Shown here: piece after piece, positions 35,871 through 47,372 of the stretch
Numbering within the stretch: the first letter of the stretch is position 1
Layout of the letters: every line of letters starts with the position of its first letter
Source of the DNA: Metarhizium brunneum
Lineage: Eukaryota > Ascomycota > Sordariomycetes > Hypocreales > Clavicipitaceae
Assembly (NCBI RefSeq): GCF_013426205.1
Contig: NC_089424.1
Coordinates: forward strand, 2,418,001 to 2,482,000
DNA length: 64,000 nt
Direction: 5' to 3'
The notes under the pieces: generated by a model
The model's input: only the letters and a program-made list of their open reading frames with translations
Database searches by the model: none
What the model was told of the DNA's origin: nothing
Program-made: the position numbers and the translations under genes

Positions 35871-37964
35871 TCATACAACCCTCCGTAGCTGATAGCACGA
35901 AAGGAAGACAAGAAGGATTCCCTGGCTTCTGTTCCTTGAACAAAAGTCGAAGAGAGGAGAAGGGGAGGAAAAAGGGCGTTGGGCCTTTTTGATGTCTTCT
36001 TCTTTCTTGCAGGGAATTGAAGTCTTGTCTGTTGTATGATGTGGTTGGAGATAATTGGAGGGGAAGGATCAGGTCGGAACTGCGGGCAGACGCACCAGGC
36101 TTTTGAGGACGAAGAGCAGGATTGGATCAGGTAGGGCCATTGCGCAGCATTGTGTTGCCAAGCAGGGTGTGTCTATTAACCGTCGTGTTTATGCCGGCTG
36201 GGGTTTGTTTACTCTGGTCCAAAGAGGAATAGCTCCGCATCTCATCTCCACCTGAGCATCAGGAGAGCCAGCTCGAGGGCGTCGAGTCCGTCTCAGCAAC
36301 CCAACATCTGTCCGTCTCCAACCCAGAGAGGCCTGTTCGTCAGCTGCATTGCACCAGATGGTTGCAAGAGGCGAAATTGGTCCCTTCAAGCCCAGTTTTC
36401 ATACACGTTTTATCGGTCCGTACGAATGGAATGCGGGAGGCGGGAGGCGACTGGGGGGGAGAAGGGCGCCTTGTTCCGACAAGGACCAAGGAGCTTCAGG
36501 CACACAGCCATTGGTTCTCCCATGGCACCACTCGTCTCCGCGGATGGTGTCTCAGACACGGTCCTTAAATTGGGCCGTGTTGGGTTCATTGTATTTCTGC
36601 GTTGTGGAGCTCAGCTGGTGCTGATGCAGAAAGACGTCGACGGATGCCGAACAATGCCATTGCCAGATGGACAACAAGAAGCCGGGAAGCCAGCACGTAC
36701 CAGTGCGTCTTCATTCTTTCTTCTTTCTGCCGCCGGCCTTGAGTTCCAATCCGATGCTTCAGGGGGCCACCCTGACACGGGGGCGGATGCCGTCGTGTGA
36801 ATCTGCCATTGGATTGATTCGCTTGATTCACCACCCGGCTGCAGAACAACTTATGCAACAACACGAGTGGACAAGGTGGACGCTGCGGACATTCCAGCAC
36901 CTCGGGCAGGGCGTCCAGAGGAGGCTGGCTGTTTGGACGACAGCCGTTATTAGGTTTGCCTGGCGCGTCGCCCTGCAGACAGACGGTACATACAATAACA
37001 TACCTTGGCGTCCGAATCCACTTGGGCTGTTCAGATACGGTGCTTTTCACCTGACAACACGTTGGCAAGTTTGCCCAAAAGGCAGCTGGCTACATTCGAG
37101 GGTTGTAGTGCCAGATCAAGCTCATGCTAGAGCATCTGTTGCACGATCCGTCGATGCATCGAACGCGGCCATCTGACAAGGCCACGGAGCTTGTCAAGTG
37201 TGTCAAATGTCGAAATTTGGGCTCTCCAGGGATCTGATACGCTGTTGCTGTGCCAACAAGAACTCGGACCCTTGCTCTTGGCTGGTGGTCTATTTGGTCT
37301 ATTTGCGTGTGGCGCTAAGCAATCTGCAGCTCCCGGCCATGACCGTACCGCGTTTCCGCATCGCGTGTTGAGATGGGTGCGGGTCGCGCAGACGGGGTTT
37401 GCCTCGGCCATGATGAGTAGGATTTGTGATTTGGACTGAGCCTGTGACGGCGATTTCCCGTCTCTACGGAGACTACGGAGTACGGTAAACAGGCAACAAT
37501 TGACCGACGACATAATGCATCGTGAATCTAAGGAACTCCTTGTGCTCCGTAACTAGGGCCATGATACTGTTGAGAATTGATACCTCTCTGTATTCAGATC
37601 ACGTAGCATTGCTGTGGTTTGCTCAATAGCCACTGCGATACTCAATTACTGTCTCTAAGCAATCAATTGAGCTGGATCAAAGTACATATGAGTTGCTATT
37701 TGTAGCCACGCCCAGCACGATGTTTGTAGTAGCTACCTTTTAGGGCGAGGTGTTTTTGACTCGAAACGCGTGCAACCAAACTCGAGAGAACCCAAACCGT
37801 AGATGAATGTCGCGGCGACTTCGCCCATGTGGCTTGGAAATTTGTTGAGCCAATGAGAGGCCAGTCTGCCCCCATGTTTTGTCCTCTGTGCAAAACTTCA
37901 TTTTCAATATCGTATATTTAGCTAGCCAAGTTGTAGTTACTACATGTAGCGGCGGTTGATAGAC
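35871..37964. other. HEX1 upstream region and intergenic stretch
   Basis: The first few hundred bases read as a pyrimidine-rich leader or promoter on the HEX1 strand (many CCTTCTC/TTCTTC patches). A missing first HEX1 exon may lie here; I could not place it. No other gene is seen. A TACGGAGTA copy occurs at 37474. Confidence 0.55.
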
Positions 37965-38350
37965 TCAAGGCCTCAGAGGCCAGACGAGCACCCCAGATCT
38001 ATTCCTGCATTTACCGCCTTCGGCGTCCCACGCAAACCCGCAGATTGCACAAACGGCACGTCCTATCTTGAGTCCTGCCGCTGTCTGTCCACCTCCACAC
38101 GGGATGATGCCAGTCGCATCGCGACACTTGCTTGATGCATCTGGCGTCTCGGGCGAGTAGCTCTCGGGGGACTTGGGCGGCCAGCGGACGGCGCCCGTCG
38201 TATCCAGGCACCTGCTGCCCGTCACATCCCAGGCCAGCCCGCAGACCAAGCAGGCAGCCTGCCCCGTCACCAGCTTTGCGGCGGCGGGCGCCTCGATCTC
38301 CATGGCCCTCTTGCGGAGGTCGGCACACGTATTGTGCACCTTGGCGCCCA

Positions 38351-38382
<32 letters not shown>

Positions 38383-39701
38383 TGCTCGTCGGGCGGGACG
38401 GCATCGACGCGCTCGCAGGTGCGGAGGACGTCGTTGACGCTGTCCAGCCGCCTCCTGCTCTTCTCCCCGTATGACAGGAGCGCCAGGTCCGCGGGCCGCT
38501 CCTGCCCCGGCGTCACGCTCTGCAGCGCCCAGAAGACGCGCTTGAAGAAGTTGATGAGCGCCGCCTGGTTGTCGTTGCCGCTGATGTCGTTGCGCGGCGG
38601 GCCCCCAATCGCCTCCTGCGCCGCGTTGACGCCGTCGTCAAACAACTTGACCGTCTGGCCGATGGGATGGTCCCAGTCTCGCAGCCGCCTGAGCACGTCT
38701 TGCAGGTACGGCGCCAGGATGCTGAAGCCCACCAGCGTCCCCGCTCTCCCGTGCACCCGGAAGCCGCTCTTGACTGCCGCTGGCTTTGGCTTGGGTTTCG
38801 CCGGCCTCGCGTCGGGTCCGTCGGCGGCGTTGGCGGTCCAGGGCACCTTGGCGCTTTTCTGCTTGGACGAGTGGCCGAGCTGCGTCATGCAGCTGTCCTT
38901 GCCGGCACATGCAGAAGTAATCAGGTCGTCGAGGTTCTTTTGCACGTCCTGCGCCTTGAATTGCTTCCACGGGTCCTCTTCCCACGCCGTCGAGAGCCGA
39001 GGGAACCCCGCGAGCTGTGGTGCAACGCCCGCGCCTCGTTGATTCTGGAATGTGTTCTTGCTAAACTTTGTATTCTTCTGGAAGGCCTTGAACTTTTCGT
39101 TTCGCAGCCTCTCTTGGGTCACCTTGCCGATCTTGGGGTCAGAAAAGTCATCTAAATATGTGACTTGCCACCAGCCTTCGATCTGCTCAAATGGGATAAA
39201 ACCCACAGCTGCGTGTTCTTTTTGCGCGGGATAAGGGGAGTATTTGCCAAGGGACTTGTTGACATTTACTAATTTTTTATCAGCGTGGATCTTGTAAACG
39301 AAACCCTTTTCCTCGGGCTTCTCATCATTAATGGCGAATGTGAGCGACACGCCAGGATCAGTACTTGTCGAGACATAGCGCGTATATTCCGCCGTATCTC
39401 CTGCGGCGTGGCGAAACAGGCTGCTGCCTTCCTGCATCTCCACGTCAGAGAGACTACTGCCTCCATATGATTGTGACTTCTGCAGGCCTCGTGAGTAAAA
39501 TCCGCCATCCTTTTCAACGTCCTCTGGGGTCCTCCCGATCTCGCCGCGGTACACATGTGACGGAGATTCGGCATCAACATCGCCTAACTGGCGACGGTCG
39601 AGCGTCGTCTCGATGCTGCGTCCTGGTTCTGGTGGGTGGCTCCGGCAAAGCCCAAGCAAGAGTAGCAGCGTGGTTGTCAAGGCCCAGAGGCTTGTCTTCA
39701 T
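37965..39701 (-). CDS. Secreted heat-labile-enterotoxin-A-like ADP-ribosyltransferase with duplicated Cys module
   Basis: An intronless gene of 578 residues. A signal peptide (MKTSLWALTTTLLLLLGLCRS) precedes an ADP-ribosyltransferase domain at about residues 47-180, of the bacterial heat-labile enterotoxin A-chain type that is expanded in insect-pathogenic fungi. Visible are Arg52 in VYRGE, the STS motif at 111-113 and a QxE at Gln160-Glu162, where the family's ExE carries the catalytic Glu; the first Glu is replaced by Gln. A predicted helical middle region (about 320-430) has no recognised match. A CAG-coded run of nine Gln (442-450) follows. The C-terminus is a tandem duplication of period 67: C459/C484/C487/C498 and C526/C551/C554/C565, both with CxxCGxAWD. 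A TATA box lies about 140 bp upstream. Its target and host are unknown, and the Gln replacement may change activity. Confidence 0.86.
38351..38380 (-). repeat. CAG/CTG trinucleotide repeat coding polyglutamine
   Basis: About nine to ten perfect CTG units on the + strand read as CAG, glutamine, in the ADP-ribosyltransferase gene, just before the duplicated cysteine modules. Pure codon use suggests repeat-length variation between strains; it could act as a flexible spacer. Confidence 0.9.
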
Positions 39702-41327
39702 CGCGGAAGAACGTTGGAGGAAATGATACTATCGTAATGCGGCGATGCGGTGCTTAACGGTGAAGGCCCAAGTGCGGGAGTCAGTGCTTACTCTCTGCCA
39801 AAGCATGTGGATTAGCACGGCAGCATTGCCTGCGCGAGGTTTATATATCATACATTGGGCGAACTCTCCTCAATATCTTCTGATTTTCCCAGAAGATGTG
39901 TTATTCGGCCCTTTTTCCTTGTCAACTCATATTGGAACTCGGGCGTCACGCATGACCAAACGCACAAGGGTTCGATTATGCCAAAAATGACGGTTTTATA
40001 GCATAGCTGCGAACAAGTCACGATGGCTGTTATCGAGCCAGCCCGAGTCACTACCCATGCCTCGCCCTACCATATCAGAACTCATACGATGGGGCGCTTG
40101 CGAGTTCCGAATAAGGCAGAGCGTAGCACCGTTGCCTTGATTGAAGCCCCAATCTTAACACAACGATGATATACCCTTAAGCATGGATATTGCCTTTATT
40201 AATATAATAGCCGATGGCTCATTGTATTGATAGCTGCAGGATCCATCTCTACCCAATCCCAATCTTCCAGTGCGCTAATCTCATTAGTTGTTAATCTTGC
40301 CTGCACCTGTCAGGCAGTCAAGAGCACGCATATACATAAGCTGGATATAGGGGGGATTGGGCCAAGGACCGAAACTCGTAGATTTTTTTTCTCCTCGACT
40401 CGATGGTCAAAGCCCATAACTGCCGTGAAAGCACCTAATCTCACCTACAATTTATGCAAACAATTGATGTCAGGCCATTCCTCCCTAGGCCCTCAACCAA
40501 CTACTAGCGGCTCACACTAACCTATTCTTCCTGGTACACGCACAATATATTGATCTAATATTAATGGCGTGGGTTACGGGTCAATTACAAACGCAGCCCG
40601 GCGTGGGTGGGATAGCCGATTCGGAAACGAACTGCAATGGCGCTTCCCCAAAGTAAAGTATTGATCATTTCTAGATCTCTAAACTAATTTTTTCATTTCT
40701 TTGTTTAATGGTACCCAATTGTTTTGTTGGCCTAGAAACAGTAACTATCAACGCAAGTGATGCCGCTCTGGCGTGGTCGTGTAAGTCGAAACACAACAGC
40801 ACCTCTCTAGCCTCTGTAGTTAGAGACTCATAAATAGCATGAATTAATTCTAATTCGCTCATTCAATGCTTTTATATACAAATAGTGCCTTTTTAACAGA
40901 AAGGCACACCAAACGGCAATCGAACCAAGCATAGCATAAGCAATTCGCTCAAACAACACAGGCTTGCACGAGGCCTATCAACAAAATAGAAAGTCATAGT
41001 AATAAGGTGCCCCAAACGTAAGCAAGGCAAATTTTATTCAATAAAATACAAAGGCATAATGTCAAAGGGAGGTTCTGTTTGAAGTCTGACGCTTGCAGTC
41101 AGCTGCCCCAGCACGTGACACCATGTCGTCACTCTTTCGAGCTTCTTGACTCAGCTCGGCGTGAGCTGCCCCGCGATGACAGACGCTGTCAAACCATGTG
41201 TGTCCTGCCCCACGTTTGACGAATGTTCCCGAGGACTGGAGTTGAACCACCAAAAAGACTTCTGGCTTGGTTCAACCCGATTATCTAGGTACTTTGCAAA
41301 CCGAGCCAGTACACTCCAAAATCCAAC
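39702..41327. other. AT-rich intergenic stretch between the toxin-like gene and RQC2
   Basis: The first 150 bases hold the promoter of the toxin-like gene. From about 40140 to 41070 the DNA is visibly richer in A and T than its neighbours, with TTAATATAAT, TTTATATACA and similar words and only very short openings. It may be a decayed, repeat-induced-mutation-type relic, but I recognise no transposon protein or terminal repeat. No gene is supported. Confidence 0.55.
39840..39847 (-). promoter_or_regulatory. TATA box of the enterotoxin-like gene
   Basis: On the minus strand this reads TATATAAA, about 140 bp before the start codon at 39701, much like the TATA box of the secreted But2-type gene. 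It suggests an inducible promoter; assignment is by sequence and position only. Confidence 0.6.
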
Positions 41328-44300
41328 ATGAAGCAAAGATTCTCGTCATTGGATGTCAAGGTGCGTTGCTGCGGATCCGCCTCTTGAAGCCGCCTCTTCT
41401 AACACCGCGGCGTGCTCCGTTAGGTAATCGCACACGAGCTCAATCAGAGCTTGGTGACGCTACGTCTGGCGAACGTGTACGACCTTTCGTCCAAAATCCT
41501 GCTCTTGAAATTCGCCAAGCCCGATAACAAGAAACAATTGGTTGTTGATACTGGATTTCGCTGCCACTTGACGGAATTTTCCCGAACTACAGCTGCTGCT
41601 CCGTCGGCTTTCGTGGCTCGACTGAGGAAGCTCCTGAAAACGAGGCGATTAACTTCAGTGTCGCAAGTTGGCACTGACAGAATTCTGGAATTCCAATTCA
41701 GTGATGGACAGTATAGGCTTTTTCTAGAGTTTTTTGCGGTACGAACCACCCTACCGACTCAACCGTTTCAGTGGGTGGCAAAAAAATTTAACGAAATACA
41801 CAGAGCGGCAATATCATTCTGACCGACGCCGACTTGAAAATTTTGAGCCTTGCCCGAAATGTCTCGGAAGGAGAGGGTCAGGAACCCCAGCGCGTTGGCC
41901 TGCAATATTCACTCGAGAATCGACAGAATTTCCACGGCATTCCTCCCCTAACTAGAGAGAGGGTACAGGTGGCCTTGAAGTCGGCGGTTGACAAAGCTGC
42001 CGCCACTCCAGCGTCCAAAAAGCTGAAAGGAAAGCCCGGCGGGGACTTGCGAAAATGTCTGGCCGTATCTATTACTGAACTCCCCCCGGTTCTCGTTGAC
42101 CATATCTTGCAGTCGAATAACTTTAAAACGGCTGTCAAACCGGTCGATATTCTGGAAAACGAAGTACTATTGGATGAGCTTGTCAAGCTCCTATCAGAGG
42201 CACAATCTTCTGTCCAGGACATAACCAGCTCCGAAATATGCAATGGCTATATTTTTGCAAAAAGGCGGGATGGAAACCCCATTCAAGAGGCCCAAGGCAG
42301 CGAAGCAGCGACAAACCGCGACGAACTACTATACGAGGACTTCCACCCATTCATTCCTCACAAGCTTCAGGGAGACCCAAGCATAAAAGTGCTAGAATTC
42401 AAAGGCTATAATCAAACAGTGGATGAATTCTTCTCGTCATTAGAGGGTCAGAAGTTAGAAACGAGGCTAAACGAGAGAGAAGCAGCGGCAAAAAGGAAGC
42501 TGGATGCAACCAAAGCAGACCAAACCAAGAGAATTGAGGGCCTGCAAGATGCCCAGACATTGAACATGCGCAAAGCGGCTGCGATTGAGGCAAATGTTGA
42601 ATGGGTACAAGAAGCTATGGACGCGGTCAATGGGCTTCTTGCTCAGGGCATGGACTGGGTCGACATTGGAAAACTCGTCGAGCGAGAAAAGAAGCGCAAG
42701 AACGCTGTGGCAGACATTATTGTCCTTCCCCTCAATCTTGGTGAAAATCTCATTACGCTCAGCCTAGCTGAAGAGGAGGAGGAGGAAGAGGAGGAAGCGG
42801 ATCCATTTGAGACAGATGACAGCGATTCCGAAGACGAAAACGAGGCCAGTACCGTTTCAAAGAAAGGTGAGAAGCCGGTCAAGGGTTTAAATGTTGAAAT
42901 CAATCTCAAGCTGAGCCCATGGAGTAACGCTCGAGAGTATTATGAACAACGGCGGACTGCAGTTGTAAAAGAAGAGAAGACGCAACAGCAGGCATCCCGG
43001 GCTCTCAAAAATGCAGAGCAGAAGATTGCGGAAGACTTGAAGAAGGGACTCAAACAAGAAAAGGCTCTCCTGCAGCCTATCAGGAAACAGTTGTGGTTCG
43101 AAAAGTTCCTCTGGTTCATCTCTTCCGATGGGTACCTTGTCCTTGGTGGAAAAGATGCTCAACAAAATGAAATATTGTACAAGAGATATCTGCGAAAGGG
43201 TGACGTATATTGTCATGCCGACTTGAGAGGAGCGCCAAGCGTTATTATCAAGAACAACCCAAGCACGCCGGATGCACCTATACCTCCAGCAACTTTAGCC
43301 CAGGCAGGCAACCTGTCGGTTTGCGCCTCTGAAGCATGGGACCAGAAAGCAGGCATGGGGGCATGGTGGGTTAAGGCAGACCAGGTTTCGAAGTCGGGGC
43401 CCGCAGGAGATTTCTTGCCAACTGGTAGCTTCATGGTGCGAGGACAGAAGAACTTTTTGGCCCCGGCACAACTTCTACTCGGTCTTGGGATCATGTTCAA
43501 GATTAGTGAAGAAAGCAAAGCGAGACATGTCAAACACAGAATACACGATGTTGACTCGGCTCTGGGCTCAGACACAGCGACAGATCGCAACGATATGCAG
43601 AGCATTGCGTCGGTGGCAGACACTCAGGAGAAGGAACCAGAAGACGACGTAACTCAGTCTGACAATGAAAGTGATGACGGCCAAGAAAAGGAGGATGCCC
43701 GCGCAAACCCCCTTCAGGCTCCTCCTGATGCTGCAGAAGACGACAGGGTAGACGAAGCCACTGGTGCAGTGTCATCCTTGAACCTCACAGAGCAGCCAAC
43801 TGGTGAAGCCGATGGCGAGGATGAGGCAGCAGAAACTGGCACGAATCGAGACGAGTCGGAACTGGCGACAGAAGCGTCCGAAGCACCTACCAAAACATCA
43901 GACACGACGACTCAAACCGCCGGTACACCACCCTCTCATTCCAAGAAAGGACCTCCTAAGCGCGGCCAAAAAGGAAAAGCAAAGAAGGTTGCTCTCAAAT
44001 ACAAAGACCAAGACGAGGAGGACCGCGCCGCCGCCGAGGCACTAATCGGCGCAACCGTCGGCCAGAAACGACAAGAGGCAGAGGCCAAGGCCAGGGCGGA
44101 CAGGCAAGCCGAGCTAGATGCCGCCAGAGAACGACGTCGTGCCCAACACCAGCGACAGCAGAAAGAAGTCGCGGAGCACGAAGAGATTAGGCGGGTGATG
44201 ATGGACGAAGGCATCGAGGTGCTCGACGCAGATGAAGCCGAGAAGACTACTCCTCTCGATGCCCTGGTCGGCACTCCCCTGCCGGGGGATGACATTCTCG

Positions 44301-44662
44301 AGGCCATCCCCGTATGCGCGCCTTGGAACGCCCTCGGCAAGTTCAAATACAAGGCGAAGCTGCAGCCCGGAGCCGTGAAAAAGGGCAAAGCCACAAAGGA
44401 AGTCGTGGAGCGCTGGAAAGCGGACTCCGGCAAAAAGGGCGCCGTGGACGAATCCTCCCTTGATTCGGAAAGGATGTGGCCTCGCGAAGTAGATCTGATC
44501 AAGGGCATGAAGGTGGAGGAGGTTGTGAACTGCGTCCCCGCCGGCAAGGTGAGAGTCATGATGTCTGGCGGAAGCGCTGGTGGCAGCGGAGGAGGAAAAG
44601 GCGGACAAAAGGGCGGCGGCAAGGGCGGCGGCAAGGGCGGCAAAGGCAAGGCCAAGAAATAG
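41328..44662 (+). CDS. RQC2: Ribosome quality control protein RQC2 (Tae2/NEMF)
   Basis: RQC2 binds 60S subunits carrying stalled nascent chains, recruits the Ltn1 ligase and directs C-terminal Ala/Thr (CAT) tailing. Three exons, 41328-41360, 41424-41738 and 41804-44662, give 1068 residues; the introns are 63 and 65 nt and all joins are phase 0. The start MKQRFSSLDVKVIAHEL and the block LTDADLKILSLARNV belong to the NFACT-N domain. A coiled-coil region (about 290-500) contains a run of Glu near residue 440. The NFACT-R (DUF814) domain is at about 549-687, from KFLWFISSDGYLVLGGKDA to GLGIMFKISEES. A long acidic, disordered segment follows, then the NFACT-C domain near 932-1000 (TPLDALVGTPLPGDD...APWNALGKFKYKAKL) and a Gly/Lys tail. 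It converges on the annexin gene with only 221 bp between stop codons. Confidence 0.96.
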
Positions 44663-44883
44663 AGTTTTGCATAGGGGTCTCTACTAAAAGCCAAAATAAA
44701 TAAAAATAAATAAATAAATACATGGGTGGATGAATAATGAACCAGACAGTACAGTCGCCTGGGCACCTTTGCCAACCTGTTCCGTCGTCCCGCGTATGCC
44801 TGCTGGATGTCATGCCGCAAATCGGTTTCGCTACATCGAATCCAGAACCTTTCACTACTACCCAGGTACCCCAACTTGGGTAG

Positions 44884-47372
44884 TTAGACCCTCCTCACAT
44901 CGTCTGGCATCCTCGCGATGCACAGCTCCCTACAAAACTCGCCCCATTGGCCGCTCGTGCCCTCCCGCACCGCCTCCTGCAGATCCACGCCGTACCGCTC
45001 CCGGTACGACCTCTTTACAGCCTGCATGTGCGCCGGGTCCCAGTGGAAGCGGACCAGTCTCGAAATGAGCAGCTCCCGGCGGAGACCGTCCTTGCGAGAC
45101 GCCGTGAGTGCGTGGTTGAGCAGGAGCGCGTCGCGGACGGGCCTGTTGATGACGCCGTTGAGAATATGAGCCAGTAGTTCGCCCTGGGGAATGGTTAGTG
45201 CCTGTTCCTTTCCTACTATTCACATACCTCGGGGATGGTGGGAGTACGTACGACTAGATTGCCGCTCTTCTTGAGCGCTTCCCTCGCAAAGTTTGCCCGG
45301 TAATGATGCTCGTATTCCTGCAGGACATGCCTTAGGTGGGCGTCGCTTCTCTTGACGACAATGGAAATCATGGCGCTTTCGCCGCCCTTTTCGGCCTTGA
45401 CCGCCCTCCGGAGGTCGTCAACGTCCTGGTCGACGAGGTGGTAGTCGATGGGCATTCTGCGCCCGTAGGGATCAAAGTCGTCCATGCGGCGCTCGTCGAG
45501 GACCATGAGCACGGCCTTCTTGAACTTGTCCTCCTTGAGCTCCACCTTCATACATTTTGTGAGGCTGTTGTCGTACTTTTTGTCGGTGAATGCATCCTTG
45601 ATGTGGCGGATTTCGTCGTTGGTTCTGCCCATGAGGGACTCGATGAGTAGCTCGCGCCGCGTCTTATCGCCCTGATACCAGAAATTGGCCCAGTATGCCT
45701 CCGACTCCCATTTGCCCAGAGCGACGGCGTAGCAGGCCTTCATGAGGTTGGGGTCCTCGTCCTTGAGGCGGGCGCGGATGTGCTTGGCAATGTTGACACC
45801 CTTGCGGTCGGAGCCCGTCTTCACAATGCGTTTGTACTGGCTGCGCAGCTCCATGACTTGATCGTGCGTGAGACTGGGGAGGATCTCGATGAGAGGCCGG
45901 ATGTCGGGGGTTCTGTCGCCTTTGAGGGCTCTGGCGAGCCTGGTGGCAATGTCTTCTGGGTCGTGGAAGCGCGCGCGGCGGGAACGCTTCTTGCCGTCGG
46001 GGCTGTCGACGTCCGAGTTCAGCGGAGAGAGGGCCTCGATGACCCTGGGGTCGCTGTTGGGGTCTTTGGAAGCGATGAGGAGAGGGGACGGCATGGGCGA
46101 GCAGTCTTGATATGTGCCCTTGTACGATTCCAGGAGCGGCGAGGCGGGAGCGGCGGCAAGTGACAGGTTGCTTGAGCGGCCGGTGTCAACCGTTAGGCTG
46201 GACATGCGGTTTGTTGGCGGTTGGGGGGACTTGTCGCGCGCGCCGCCACGGCGGTCTCTTGAGCGGTCTCTCTCTTTGCGATCTGATTCTGGGGAAAGGG
46301 TTGCCGGGCCGGGAGATTTGTCTCTTCGGCGGTCGCGTGATCGGTCTCTGTCGCCGCTGCCAGGCCCAACTGTCAAGACATTGGCGGAATGGCGAGGCTC
46401 GTCTCGGTATGAAGGCTCACGGCGAGACTTTCTAGCGTCGTAGGGATTCTCGGACGGGCTGGCCGGCCTTTGTCGGCGATCATCATCGTCCTCTCGACCA
46501 TACCTCGAGGACCTCTTGTCGCTCACTTGAGAAGCAGAAATGTAGCTGCCATAAGTAGGGGGCGACTCTTGTCTCCGAGAGCGAGACGGCCCCGGAGGTT
46601 TGCCGTAAGCCAAATCGTCCTCATCTCGCTCCTTCTTGGACCTGCTGTCGCGGTCACTCCTCCTGTCCTTATCGCGCTTTGAGTACTTGTCGTCGCGATT
46701 GCCATTGGTGTCGTCGTCATCATCATAGCGACGACTGTACTTTTGCGGGAGAAACTTGAGCTTATCGTCGGAAACGTCGTCCCGCGAGCCTCGCGAGTAC
46801 TTGTCTCTAGGCGGAGAGGCGTCACGGATCCCAGGGCCCTCGTCTTCTCGCGCATACTTGTGAGACCGACGAGCTCGCGGGTCATGGTAGTCGTCATCTG
46901 ATCTATTCATCCTCTCGTACTTGGAATCCCTGGGATCAGCATATCGCACATGGCGCTCCTTGTCATGATCCCTCCTGGAGCGATCGTCGTCTGGAAACGA
47001 TCCAGGCAGCTGACTGGAACTTTCGCGCTCTGTCTTGTCGCGAGAGCTTCGATGAGAGGATTCCCTCGGCGGGGAGGCCGTCTTGTAAATAGGTCGCGCA
47101 TCATCATAGCTGTAGAGCGATTGGCTTCCGGGGAGCATAGCATCCATGCCGCCTTCAGGGGGGTAGGGCAATCCCCCAGCATGGGCCGAGTCGCGGTGGC
47201 CTCGAGACCTGTAGCGATCATCTAGGTCGTCCTCGGGATAGACGTAGCTCGGTTCTCGCACGTCGGCAAACCTGGTGGCGCTCGAGGGCTCGGGATCGTC
47301 TCTTGGACGCCGGTCGCGAGACCTCGACCTCGACCGGTCTCGTCGGCGGTCGTCTTCCACAGCAAGAGACAT
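44884..47372 (-). CDS. Annexin with long RS/RD-rich N-terminal region (ANXC4-like)
   Basis: Two exons, 47372-45252 and 45183-44884, give 806 residues; the 68-nt intron (donor GTACGT, acceptor CCCAG) joins ...SGNLV to GELLAHILNGV. The Met at 47372 (MSLAVEDDRRRDRSRSRSRD) is preferred although the frame is open further upstream. Residues 1 to about 455 are disordered and dominated by R, D and S. The C-terminal 350 residues show annexin-type repeats, for example IATRLARALKGDRTPDIRPLIEILPSLTHDQVMELRSQYKRI and later LVKRF-like helices to FCRELCIARMPDD. Annexins bind acidic phospholipids through calcium. The type-2 calcium loop (GxGT) reads GDRT in repeat one and is not obvious elsewhere, so calcium binding is doubtful. 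This architecture matches the filamentous-fungal ANXC4 group as I recall it. Function is unknown; a membrane- or RNA-associated scaffold is inference. Confidence 0.88.

Noticed and set aside
40671..40862. A 63-codon opening in the AT-rich block, considered as a transposase fragment
   Set aside because: I could not match it to any transposase motif, and it is too short to support.
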